NCBI GenBank assembly: GCA_963734185.1
Contig: CAVTGA010000002.1
Location: 1,612,001 to 1,676,000, forward strand
Source: PALSA-894 sp963734185
GTDB taxonomy: Bacteria; Pseudomonadota; Alphaproteobacteria; Rhizobiales; Xanthobacteraceae
Reading direction: 5' to 3'
DNA length: 64,000 nucleotides
The notes under the pieces were generated by a model. That model was given only the letters and a program-made list of their open reading frames with translations. It searched no databases and was not told the DNA's origin. Both the position numbers and the translations under genes were made by a program. Below, in pieces: positions 32,577 to 41,132 of this stretch; the stretch's first letter is position 1, and each line of letters opens with the position of its first letter.

Positions 32577-34844
32577 TCAGAGCACCAGCCCCTCGGCGGC
32601 CGCGAAGGCCTCGAGCTTCTCGCGGATCGAGACCTTGCCGCCCGGATTCTCGAGCATCGGCCCGACCAGTTCGGCAACCTTCTTGGCGTGAAGGTCGAGC
32701 ACCATGGCCTTCACCGGGCCGATCGCCGAGGCCGCGAGCGACATCGAACGGTAGCCGATGGCGATCAGCGCCAGCGCGCCGACCGGCGTCGAGGCAAGCT
32801 CCCCGCACAGCGTCACCGGCTTGCCGTGCTTCTTCGCCGCGTCGACGATGCCCTTGAGGGCGCGCAGCACCGGCACCGAGATCGGATCGAAACGGTTGGC
32901 GACGCGGGTGTTGCCGCGATCGGCGGCGAACAGGAACTGCACCAGGTCGTTGGAGCCGACCGACACGAAATCGGCGCGCGTCAGCAGCTCGTCGAGCTGG
33001 TAGAGCAGCGAGGGCACTTCGAGCATGACCCCGACCTGCACGCGGTCGGGCAGCGCCTGCTTGGCGCGGCGGATGCGGGTCAGCTCGCGTTCGATCACGC
33101 GCTTGGCCTGCTCGAACTCGTCGAGCGTCGCGACCATCGGAAACATGATGCGCAGCTCGCGCTCGGCGGCGGCCTGCAGCAGCGCGCGCACCTGACCATC
33201 GAGCAGCTCCGGCTGGTCGAGGCCGAGGCGGATGGCGCGGAAACCAAGCGCCGGATTCTCCTCCTCCACCACCTCCATGTAGGGAAGCACCTTGTCGCCG
33301 CCGATATCGAGGGTGCGGAAAGTCACCGGCTTGTCGTCGGCGGCGTCGAGCACGGAGCGATAAAGGGCGAGCTGCTCGCTCACGCGCGGCAGCGCCTCCG
33401 CCACCATGAACTGCAGCTCGGTGCGGAACAGCCCGATGCCGGCGGCGCCGGTCTCTACCAGATGCGGCAGGTCGACCATGAGCCCGGCATTGAGCAGGAG
33501 CGTCACCCGCTCGCCGTCCTTGGTGACGCAAGGCTTGTCGCGCAATTCGAGGTACTGCGCCTGGCGGCGCGCGCGCAGCCGCACGCGCTCGGCGTAGGCG
33601 CGCTCCACGTCGGCCATCGGCCGCACGTGCACTTCGCCCGAGGTGCCGTCGACGATGATCGGGTCGCCCGGGTCGACCAGGCCGCTCGCGTTTTCGATGT
33701 GGCCGACCGCCGCGATGCCGAGCGCGCGCGCCACGATCGCCACGTGCGAGGTCGGCCCACCTTCCTCCAGCACGAGCCCGCGCAGGCGTTTGCGGTCGTA
33801 GTCGAGCAACGCGGCCGGTCCCATGCTGCGCGCCACCAGGATGGCGTTCTCCGGCAGCCGGTCCTTGGGCGGCGCGTGGTCCTGGCCCATGAGCTGGCGC
33901 ATCAGGCGGTTGGCCAGATCGTCGAGGTCGTGCAGGCGGTCGCGCAGGTAGGGATCGGTCTGGCGCAGCATGCGGGCGCGGGTGTCGGATTGGATGCGCT
34001 CGACCGCCGCTTCAGCGGTCAGTCCGGTCATCACGGCTTCGCGCATCCTGTGCAGCCAGCCGCGGTCGTGCGCGAACATGCGGTAGGCTTCGAGCACGTC
34101 GCGATGCTCGCCGCCGTCGGCCACCTCGCGGCGTTCCAGCAGCAGGTCGAGGTCGGCGCGCAGCGTCTCGACCGCGGCATCGAGCCGTTTTGCCTCCTTC
34201 TGCACGTCGTCGGCGATGTAGTTTGTCACGACGACGCGCGGCTCGTGCAGCACCACGTGCCCGAGGCCGATGCCTTCGGAGATCGCGAGCCCCGAGAGCT
34301 GCAGCGTGCGGCGCGCCGCCGGCTCGGCGCCGGGCCGCGCCAGCGCCGAGAGCTCGCCCGAAGCGATCATCTCGGCCAGCACCATCGCTGTGGTCTGCAG
34401 CGCCTCCTCTTCCTCCTCCGAGTAGGTGCGGTGCGCGCGGTTCTGCACCACGAGCACGCCGAGCGTGTTGCCGGCGCGCAGGACCGGCACGCCGAGGAAG
34501 GAGTGGTAGTTCTCTTCTCCGGTCTCCGGCCGGTACGAGAACGCCGGGTGGTGCTGCGCGTCGTTGAGATTGATCGAGCGTGCTTCGCTCGCCACCAGGC
34601 CGACCAGGCCCTCGTCCTGGCGCAGCACGGTCAAGTGAACGGCCTCGCGCTTGAGGCCTTCGGTGGCGTACAGCTCAAGCGTGCCGTCGACGCGCAGCAC
34701 GTAGACGGAGCACACCTCCGCCACCATGTTGGCGGCGATCAGCACCACGATCTTGTCGAGGCGATCCTGCGCGCTGACCGGCTCCGCCATCACCTCGCGG
34801 AGCCGGCGCAACAGCACGCGCGGACCGCCGAGCGCGCCACGCAT
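32577..34844 (-). CDS. ptsP: Phosphoenolpyruvate-protein phosphotransferase, nitrogen PTS (EI-Ntr)
   Basis: First enzyme of the regulatory nitrogen phosphotransferase system; autophosphorylates from PEP and passes phosphate to NPr. Order: an N-terminal GAF sensor (about 20-160), which binds glutamine in related proteins, the PEP-utiliser domain with the active-site His in GGPTSHVAIVARAL, then the PEP-binding TIM barrel with FRTELQFM, FRTLDIGGDK, VSVGSNDLVQ and CGELAS. 755 residues. lysC upstream is a conserved neighbour in this order, but two extra genes and a repeat intervene here. Confidence 0.96.
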   Translation of the reverse strand: MRGALGGPRVLLRRLREVMAEPVSAQDRLDKIVVLIAANMVAEVCSVYVLRVDGTLELYATEGLKREAVHLTVLRQDEGLVGLVASEARSINLNDAQHHPAFSYRPETGEENYHSFLGVPVLRAGNTLGVLVVQNRAHRTYSEEEEEALQTTAMVLAEMIASGELSALARPGAEPAARRTLQLSGLAISEGIGLGHVVLHEPRVVVTNYIADDVQKEAKRLDAAVETLRADLDLLLERREVADGGEHRDVLEAYRMFAHDRGWLHRMREAVMTGLTAEAAVERIQSDTRARMLRQTDPYLRDRLHDLDDLANRLMRQLMGQDHAPPKDRLPENAILVARSMGPAALLDYDRKRLRGLVLEEGGPTSHVAIVARALGIAAVGHIENASGLVDPGDPIIVDGTSGEVHVRPMADVERAYAERVRLRARRQAQYLELRDKPCVTKDGERVTLLLNAGLMVDLPHLVETGAAGIGLFRTELQFMVAEALPRVSEQLALYRSVLDAADDKPVTFRTLDIGGDKVLPYMEVVEEENPALGFRAIRLGLDQPELLDGQVRALLQAAAERELRIMFPMVATLDEFEQAKRVIERELTRIRRAKQALPDRVQVGVMLEVPSLLYQLDELLTRADFVSVGSNDLVQFLFAADRGNTRVANRFDPISVPVLRALKGIVDAAKKHGKPVTLCGELASTPVGALALIAIGYRSMSLAASAIGPVKAMVLDLHAKKVAELVGPMLENPGGKVSIREKLEAFAAAEGLVL

Positions 34845-34934
34845 GAGAAGTCCTTCGTGCCGTCCCTCGGGCCCGGTCCCCGCTCAACGGTCTATGGGTG
34901 GCTATAGCGAATGCCCTGTGTCGTGAGCAAGGCT

Positions 34935-35016
34935 GGAGCATGATCCGTTCCCGATCATGCTCCGGATTCCTTATTTGGTCGCGTTTTCTGCCGCTGCACA
35001 CTTCGCCGGAAAACGC
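34935..35016. repeat. Family C intergenic repeat (two hairpins)
   Basis: GGAGCATGATC (34935-34945) and GATCATGCTCC (34953-34963) form a perfect 11 bp stem; GCGTTTTC (34981-34988) and GAAAACGC (35009-35016) form a second. The GATCATGCTC core with a GCGTTTTC arm is an intergenic element I know from many Rhizobiales genomes. It lies between FkbM and ptsP. Confidence 0.72.
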
Positions 35017-35028
35017 TCCGGGCGCGGC

Positions 35029-36054
35029 TTACCAGGCGTAGCTCGCCGCGATGCGGCCGCAGGCGGCGCGGAACGCGTCGGAATCGATGATCCGACGATA
35101 AATCTCGCTCATGGTTTCGCGGCCGGTCGGACGCGCGCCGGATAATTGCTGCGGTGCAGGAATTGTTCCGAACAGTCGGTCGAGCGCGGCCGCACGATCG
35201 GGCGCCGTCGCAATGCGCGAAAGCTCGGCCGCCGGCATTGCGCCCGTCAGCAGGTCGAACAGGACCGCGCCGTCGAGCAGCGGCAGCTGCGCCAGGTCGG
35301 CCTTGGCGAGCAGGCGCGCCAGGCGATGATCCGGATGCGTCGGGTCTTCCGCCGCGGGCTTGAAATTGCCGATCTGCGGGGCACCGTCGTACCACTTGGG
35401 GCCGGCCGCGAGCTGCGCGCCGAGTTCGGCACATTCGTCGGCGACGTAATAGCGGTTGAGGTCGTCGGTCCAGGCGAAGCGGTAGTCGGCCGCGATCAGC
35501 AGCGGCTCCCATTCGCCGTGCGACGGCTCGAAGGTGAACGGCTCGATCGCCTCCACGATCACGACCTTGGGCCGATAACGGCGCCAGTCCGCACCGGACA
35601 GCACGCCTTCCTCGCCGCCCTCGACGTCGATCTTGAGGAAATCGATCTGCGCCGGCGCATGCTGCGCGCACAAGGCTTGCACGGTGGTGACGGGAAGCAC
35701 GACCTGCTCGGGCGTGCGGCCGACCTCGCGTGCGGCCTTCAAGGCGACATCGGCAATCCCGGTGGAGAGGCCGTGGAATTCACGCTGCAGGTAGAACATG
35801 GTCTCGCCCGATGTGACGCCGCACAGCACCTGATGCTGGGAGTCGCGCGGCCTGACCGCGCGCGAGAGCGCCGCGAGCGCCGGGTTCGGCTCGACCGTGA
35901 TGCCGCGCCAGCCCTGCAGGTAGAAGGCGAAGGAGACGTTGTCGAACACCGGGTGGCCGGCGCCGACGTCGATGTAGAAGCCGCTGGTCCGGCCCTCGAA
36001 GCAACGCCAGAGATGGAAATCCTCGAAACGCTGGGCGTAGGAGAGGGGAAGCAT
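35029..36054 (-). CDS. FkbM-family methyltransferase
   Basis: SAM-dependent O-methyltransferase. YAQRFEDFHLWRCFEGRTSG and FYIDVGAGHPVFDNVSFAFY give motif I; the acidic VEPNPALAAL and the later VDFLKIDVEG-like segment IDFLKIDVEGGEEGVL are hallmarks of FkbM, which often modifies sugars or polysaccharides. 341 residues with an unusual C-terminal extension of about 120 residues. It lies 21 bases after a Bug gene, both inserted between lysC and ptsP. Target unknown. Confidence 0.85.
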   Translation of the reverse strand: MLPLSYAQRFEDFHLWRCFEGRTSGFYIDVGAGHPVFDNVSFAFYLQGWRGITVEPNPALAALSRAVRPRDSQHQVLCGVTSGETMFYLQREFHGLSTGIADVALKAAREVGRTPEQVVLPVTTVQALCAQHAPAQIDFLKIDVEGGEEGVLSGADWRRYRPKVVIVEAIEPFTFEPSHGEWEPLLIAADYRFAWTDDLNRYYVADECAELGAQLAAGPKWYDGAPQIGNFKPAAEDPTHPDHRLARLLAKADLAQLPLLDGAVLFDLLTGAMPAAELSRIATAPDRAAALDRLFGTIPAPQQLSGARPTGRETMSEIYRRIIDSDAFRAACGRIAASYAW

Positions 36055-36075
36055 GCAACGCGTTTATCCGACCGC

Positions 36076-37053
36076 TCAATCCGCCTGCGCGATTCCGGCT
36101 TCCTTCACGACCTGCTGCCACTTGGCGATCTCGCTGGTCAGGAACGTGGCGAGCCGCTCCGGCGTGCCGCCGGTGACGATCAGCCCCTGCTTGGAGAGCT
36201 TGTCGACCACCGCCGGTGATTTGAGGATCGCGTTGATGGTCGCATTGTAGCGCGCGACGATCTCGGCCGGCGTGCCGGCGGGCGCCAGGATGCCGTACCA
36301 GAACGTGACCTCGAAGTCGGTCAGGCCCTGCTCCCGCAGGGTCGGCACGTCGGGGGCGACGGGGGTGCGTTCCTTGCTGCCGGTGGCGAGCAGGCGCACC
36401 TGGTTCTGCGCCGCCATCGGCATGATCACGTGGATGGCCTGGAACGCGGCGCCGACGTGGCCGCCGATCAGGTCCTGGGTGGCGCCGGCCGATCCGCGAT
36501 AGGGGATGTGCTTGAGGTCGGTCTTGGTAACGAGCTTGAACAGCTCCATGGCGAGATGATGCGGCGTGCCGGCGCCGGGCGAGCCGTAGTTGAGCTCGCC
36601 GGGACGCGCCTTGAGATGATCGATGAATTCCTTGGTCGATTTGGCCGGCACCGAGGGGTGCACCACGAGCGCGATCGTGCCGGTGGCGACATGAACGATC
36701 GGCGTGAAGCTCCTGACCGGGTCGTAGGGCAGGTTCTTGAACAGGCTGACATTGTTGGTGAACGGATTGGTGGTCATCAGGATGGTGTGGCCGTCGGGCG
36801 CACCGCGCGCGGCCAGCTGCGTCCCGATATTGCCGCTCGCGCCCGGCTTGTTGTCGATGACGACCGGCTGGTTCCAGCGCTGCTGCAACTCCTCGCCGAC
36901 GGTGCGGGCGAGGATGTCGGGCCCGGAGCCCGGCGTATAGGGCACCACGACCGTGATCGCGCGTCCCGCTTGCTGCGCGCTCGCGCCGGAAAGGGGAGTC
37001 GCGAACAGCGCGGCGGCGAGGCAAACGGACAGTGGGTTCGAATGGAAACGCAT
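36076..37053 (-). CDS. Bug-family solute-binding protein
   Basis: Periplasmic binding protein, 325 residues, with a signal peptide ending SGASAQ at about 26. The mature part reads ITVVVPYTPGSGPDILARTV, VIDNKPGASGNIGTQ, ARGAPDGHTILMTTNPFTNN and GVLAPAGTPAEIV-like GILAPAGTP, the Bug pattern. No tctA/tctB partners here. It sits 28 bases after lysC and 21 before fkbM, so it is likely read from the lysC promoter. Ligand unknown. Confidence 0.9.
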   Translation of the reverse strand: MRFHSNPLSVCLAAALFATPLSGASAQQAGRAITVVVPYTPGSGPDILARTVGEELQQRWNQPVVIDNKPGASGNIGTQLAARGAPDGHTILMTTNPFTNNVSLFKNLPYDPVRSFTPIVHVATGTIALVVHPSVPAKSTKEFIDHLKARPGELNYGSPGAGTPHHLAMELFKLVTKTDLKHIPYRGSAGATQDLIGGHVGAAFQAIHVIMPMAAQNQVRLLATGSKERTPVAPDVPTLREQGLTDFEVTFWYGILAPAGTPAEIVARYNATINAILKSPAVVDKLSKQGLIVTGGTPERLATFLTSEIAKWQQVVKEAGIAQAD

Positions 37054-37081
37054 GGGACGGCTCCCTCCTGGACCGGCGCGA

Positions 37082-38335
37082 TTACTTGTCGAGACCGTAC
37101 AGCGAATGCAGCGTGCGCACAGCCAGCTCGGTATAGGCTGCGTCGATCAGTAGCGAGAACTTGATCTCCGAGGTGGTGATGGCGCGGATGTTGATGCCGC
37201 GCTCGGCCAACGCCTTGAAGGCGAGCGCGGCGACGCCGGCGTGGCTGCGCATGCCGATGCCGATCACCGAGACCTTGGCGACGTCGGTCGAGCCGTCGAG
37301 ATGGTCGTAGCCGATCTTGTCCCTGGATTTCACCAGCACGTCGTTCGCCCGGTCGTAGTCGGCGGCCGGCACCGTAAAGGTCAGGTCGGTGAAGGCGCCG
37401 TCGGCAGAGACGTTCTGCACGATCATGTCGACGTTGATGTTGGCTTCCGCCAGCGGTCCGAAGATGGCGGCGGCGACGCCGGGCTTGTCCTGCACGCGGC
37501 GGATCGAGATCTGCGCCTCGTCCTTGGAGAAGGCGATGCCGGTGACGACCTGCTGTTCCACGATCTCCCCCTCGTCGCAAATGAGTGTGCCCGGCGGCAT
37601 GTTGGACATCGGATCGATGTCCTCGGGCCGGTCGAAACTGGAGCGCACGAAGATGCGCACATTGTGCACCATGCCAAGCTCGACCGAGCGCACCTGCATG
37701 ACCTTGGCGCCGAGCGAGGCGAGTTCCAGCATCTCCTCGAACGCGATTCTGCTGAGCCGCTTGGCGCGCGGCACGACGCGCGGGTCGGAGGTGTAGACGC
37801 CGTCGACATCGGTGTAGATGTCGCAGCGGTCGGCGCGGATCGCGGCCGCTATCGCCACCGCGGACGTGTCGGAGCCGCCGCGGCCGAGCGTGGTGATGCG
37901 GCCGGTCTCCTTGTGCATGCCCTGGAAGCCGGCGATCACGGCCACCTCGTTGCGCTGCTTGAAGCCCCGGATCAGTTCCTCGCCGTTGATGTCCAGGATG
38001 CGTGCGGCCGCATGCGCGTTCGAGGTCAGGATCGGGAGCTGCCAGCCTTGCCAGGAGCGGGCGTTGATCCCGATGCCTTCCAGCACGATGGCGAGCAGCC
38101 CGGCGGTGACCTGCTCGCCGGAGGCCACCACCGCGTCGTATTCGCGCGCGTCATGCAGGGGAGCGGCCTCGCGCGCCCAGGCCACCAGCTCGTTGGTCTT
38201 GCCCGCCATGGCCGAGACGATGACGGCCACCTCGTGGCCGGCGTCGACCTCACGCTTGACGTGGCGCGCGACGTTGCGGATGCGGTCGAGGTCGGCGACC
38301 GACGTTCCGCCGAACTTCATGACGAGGCGGGCCAT
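37082..38335 (-). CDS. lysC: Aspartate kinase
   Basis: Phosphorylates aspartate at the head of lysine, threonine and methionine synthesis. The kinase N-terminus RLVMKFGGTSVADLDRIRNV and TTLGRGGSDTSAVAIAAAI are clear. The C-terminal third holds two ACT domains (ISIRRVQDKPGVAAAIFGPL and KVSVIGIGMRSHAGVAALAF) that bind feedback inhibitors. ATG 38335 gives 417 residues; a second ATG five codons upstream is less conserved. It is followed by the Bug and FkbM genes rather than directly by ptsP. Confidence 0.96.
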   Translation of the reverse strand: MARLVMKFGGTSVADLDRIRNVARHVKREVDAGHEVAVIVSAMAGKTNELVAWAREAAPLHDAREYDAVVASGEQVTAGLLAIVLEGIGINARSWQGWQLPILTSNAHAAARILDINGEELIRGFKQRNEVAVIAGFQGMHKETGRITTLGRGGSDTSAVAIAAAIRADRCDIYTDVDGVYTSDPRVVPRAKRLSRIAFEEMLELASLGAKVMQVRSVELGMVHNVRIFVRSSFDRPEDIDPMSNMPPGTLICDEGEIVEQQVVTGIAFSKDEAQISIRRVQDKPGVAAAIFGPLAEANINVDMIVQNVSADGAFTDLTFTVPAADYDRANDVLVKSRDKIGYDHLDGSTDVAKVSVIGIGMRSHAGVAALAFKALAERGINIRAITTSEIKFSLLIDAAYTELAVRTLHSLYGLDK

Positions 38336-38401
38336 GGCGTGAAAGTGCATCCCCGGAAAGGCGGGTATCCTTTAGCGGTGAGTTTTCAGGGCCGCAACCC
38401 G

Positions 38402-39106
38402 TCACGCCGCCTTGCGGATGTCCGCCACGTGCTGCGCGACGCGGCGCAGGTCGTCGACGAAGCGGGCGTATTCCCGCGCCTTGGAGGCCTCGTCCGGCAG
38501 CCGCAGCAGGAACGAAGGGTGCACCGTGATCAAGCCGGGCAGATCCTGGCGCAATTGGATGATGGCGCCGCGCATGCGCGCGATCGTCACGTCGCGGCCG
38601 GTGAGCGCGCGGGCGGCGGTGCCGCCGAGCGCCACGGTCAGTTTCGGACCGATCAGGCGAAGCTCCCGGTCGAGCCACCAACGACAGCGCTCGATCTCGT
38701 CGTTGTTCGGCTTTTGATGGATGCGGCGTTTGCCGCGCGGCTCGAACTTGAAGTGCTTCACCGCATTGGTGACGTAGACGCGCGCGCGGTCGATGCCGGC
38801 TTCGACGAGCGCGCGGTCGAACATCTGCCCGGCCGGCCCGACAAACGGCCGCCCCCGCAGGTCCTCCTGATCGCCGGGCTGCTCGCCGACGAACACCACG
38901 GCGGCGTCGGAGGGGCCTTCGCCGAACACGGTCTGGGTCGCGTCGCGGTAAAGCGGGCAACGCTCGCAATGCGCAGCTTCCGTGCGCGCGTCTGCCAGCG
39001 TGACGAAGGGCGCAGCGTCCGGGTCGGACGGTGAAGCCGCAGCGCCGATCGCCGGGTCAACGGGGAACAACTCTGCTTGTTGCTCGAGCGGGCGTCGTTT
39101 CGGCAT
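38402..39106 (-). CDS. udgX: UdgX-family uracil-DNA-binding protein
   Basis: Family 4-like uracil-DNA glycosylase of the UdgX class, which in Mycobacterium smegmatis becomes covalently linked to the abasic site through a histidine. Diagnostic features are the GEQPGDQED motif (74-82) and the R-loop KRRIHQKP with His130. Cys47, Cys50 and Cys141 fit an Fe-S site. VTNAVKHFKFEPRG is also specific. 234 residues with a 40-residue N-terminal lead. It is divergent from an aldo/keto reductase and 66 bases from lysC. Confidence 0.87.
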   Translation of the reverse strand: MPKRRPLEQQAELFPVDPAIGAAASPSDPDAAPFVTLADARTEAAHCERCPLYRDATQTVFGEGPSDAAVVFVGEQPGDQEDLRGRPFVGPAGQMFDRALVEAGIDRARVYVTNAVKHFKFEPRGKRRIHQKPNNDEIERCRWWLDRELRLIGPKLTVALGGTAARALTGRDVTIARMRGAIIQLRQDLPGLITVHPSFLLRLPDEASKAREYARFVDDLRRVAQHVADIRKAA

Positions 39107-39267
39107 CTTTGTTCAGCGGTGGTTTGCGGCAGCCGTTGCGGCAACGTGAGGGGTCACACTACGTTCCCCTGGCGTTATGTTCTTTATTTGTTCTCATTAG
39201 GCGATGAAGTCAAGCGCGCGCTACAACACTGGACCGCAATAGGATCGATGAAGTTCCGGAAGAACCG

Positions 39268-40278
39268 ATGCAATACCGCAATCTGGGTTCGAGCGGCGTG
39301 AAGGTCTCGCCGCTGTGCCTCGGCACCATGATGTTCGGCGGGCCGACCGACGAGGCGACCGCCGGACGGATCGTCGCCAAGGCGCGGGAAAACGGCGTCA
39401 ACTTCATCGACACGGCCGACGCCTACAACGGCGGCAAGTCCGAGGAGATCGCCGGGCGCGCGATCGGCAACGCCCGCCACGACTGGGTGCTCGCCACCAA
39501 GCTCGCCAACCCGATGGGCGAGGGCGCGAACCGCGGCGGGCTGTCGCGCAAGTGGGTGATGCAGGCGGCCGAGGAGAGCCTGCGCCGGCTCGGCACCGAC
39601 TACATCGACATCTACTACCTGCATAAGGAGGACCACGCCACGCCGCTCGCCGAGACCGTGCGGGCGATCGGCGATCTTATGCGGCAGGGCAAGATCCGTT
39701 ACTTCGGGGTCTCGAACTACAAGGCTTGGCGCGTCGCCGAGATCTGCAATCTGTGCGACCGGCTCGGCGTCGACCGGCCGATCGTCAGCCAGCCCTACTA
39801 TCACGCGCTCTATCGGGTGGCCGAAAACGAGCACCTGCCGGCCTGCGCGCATTACGGGCTCGGCGTCGTCAGCTACAGCCCGCTGGCGCGCGGCGTGCTC
39901 ACCGGCAAGTATCAGCCCGGCGCAGAGGCGCCGAAGGACACGCGCGCGGGCCGCGCCGACCGGCGCATGATGCAGACCGAATTCCGGCCCGAAACCCTGC
40001 AGGCGGCGCAGACGGTCAAGGCCTATGCGGAGAAGCGCGGGGTCGCGCCCAACCACTTCGCGGTCGCCTGGGTGTTGAACAACAAGCTCGTCAGCGGCGT
40101 GGTCGCCGGCCCGCGCACCGAGGCGCAATGGGACGACTATGTGGCGGCGCTCGATTGCAAGCTCGGCAAGGAAGACGAGGATTTCGTCGACCGCCTGGTG
40201 GTGACCGGCCACGCCGCGGCACCGGGCTACAACGATCCGGCCTATCCGATCGAAGGCCGCGTGGCGCGGACCGGTTGA
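39268..40278 (+). CDS. Aldo/keto reductase
   Basis: NADPH-dependent oxidoreductase with a TIM barrel. The active-site Asp48 and Tyr53 occur in NFIDTADAYNGGKSEE and Lys78 in VLATKLANPMG; the His lies in IDIYYLHKED. The N-terminus MQYRNLGSSGVKVSPLCLGT is that of the AKR11/YhdN-type group. 336 residues, cytoplasmic; many of these reduce carbonyls or sugars. It is followed 18 bases later by ubiG. Substrate not predictable. Confidence 0.9.
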   Translation: MQYRNLGSSGVKVSPLCLGTMMFGGPTDEATAGRIVAKARENGVNFIDTADAYNGGKSEEIAGRAIGNARHDWVLATKLANPMGEGANRGGLSRKWVMQAAEESLRRLGTDYIDIYYLHKEDHATPLAETVRAIGDLMRQGKIRYFGVSNYKAWRVAEICNLCDRLGVDRPIVSQPYYHALYRVAENEHLPACAHYGLGVVSYSPLARGVLTGKYQPGAEAPKDTRAGRADRRMMQTEFRPETLQAAQTVKAYAEKRGVAPNHFAVAWVLNNKLVSGVVAGPRTEAQWDDYVAALDCKLGKEDEDFVDRLVVTGHAAAPGYNDPAYPIEGRVARTG

Positions 40279-40296
40279 GCGTCGGAGTTGATGGCC

Positions 40297-41049
40297 ATGG
40301 AGCGCACTGACGCGACTGCGGCGACGGTGGACGAGGCGGAGATCGCGCGCTTCTCGGCGCTCGCCGCGACGTGGTGGGACCCGCGCGGCAAGATGGCGGT
40401 GCTGCACAAGTTCAATCCGGTGCGGCTCGCCTATATCCGCGATGCGGCCTGCAAACGGTTCGGCCGCGATCCGAAGCGGCTCGACAGCCTGCAGGGTTTG
40501 GGCATTCTCGACATCGGCTGTGGCGGCGGCTTGCTGTCGGAGCCGCTGGCGCGCCTCGGGGCGAGCGTGCTCGGCGCCGATCCGGCGCAGAAGAACGTCG
40601 CGGCCGCCAAACTGCACGCGGAGCAATCCGGCGTCTCGGTCGACTATCGCTGCACCACGGCCGAGGCGCTGGCCGACGCCGGCGAGCGCTTCGACGTCGT
40701 GCTCGCCATGGAGGTGGTGGAGCATGTCGCCGACGTGTCGTTGTTCGTCAAGCGCTGCGCCGAGATGGTGAAGCCGGGCGGGATGATGATCGCCGCCACC
40801 ATCAACCGCACCGTGAAGAGCTTCGCGTTCGCGATCGTCGGCGCCGAGTACGTGCTGGGCTGGCTGCCGCGCGGCACCCATTCGTGGGACAAGTTCGTCA
40901 CCCCGGACGAACTGGAGATCGCCATGGAGCGTGCGGGCTTGCGCACCGTCGGCGAGCGCGGCGTGGTCTACAATTTCCTTGCCGACCGCTGGGAGCTCTC
41001 CTCCGACACCGACGTCAACTACATGGTGCTGGCGGAGAAGCAGGCCTGA
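40297..41049 (+). CDS. ubiG: Ubiquinone biosynthesis O-methyltransferase UbiG
   Basis: Methylates both hydroxyl positions in ubiquinone synthesis (UbiG/COQ3). ARFSALAATWWDPRGKMAVL and HKFNPVRLAYIRDAAC are diagnostic; motif I is ILDIGCGGGLLSEPLARLGA, followed by VVLAMEVVEHVADVSLFVKR. ATG 40297 is chosen since CGGAG lies nine bases upstream; ATG 40291 is only three away. 250 residues, membrane-associated. It belongs to the conserved ubiG-lysC region of the order, here with udgX and an AKR inserted. Confidence 0.95.
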   Translation: MERTDATAATVDEAEIARFSALAATWWDPRGKMAVLHKFNPVRLAYIRDAACKRFGRDPKRLDSLQGLGILDIGCGGGLLSEPLARLGASVLGADPAQKNVAAAKLHAEQSGVSVDYRCTTAEALADAGERFDVVLAMEVVEHVADVSLFVKRCAEMVKPGGMMIAATINRTVKSFAFAIVGAEYVLGWLPRGTHSWDKFVTPDELEIAMERAGLRTVGERGVVYNFLADRWELSSDTDVNYMVLAEKQA

Positions 41050-41132
41050 GCATGGCAGCTATGACGTGACCTTCGCCTCGATTACGGATTACTGATGCCG
41101 GCTTGCGCGGCATTACGCATGGGGGTTTGGGG

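Noticed and set aside
31413..34907. A 1164-codon open frame on the plus strand
   Set aside because: It lies antisense to ptsP and prfA, which are certain; GC-rich DNA commonly gives long mirror frames. Its sequence is His/Arg/Asp-rich with no domain.
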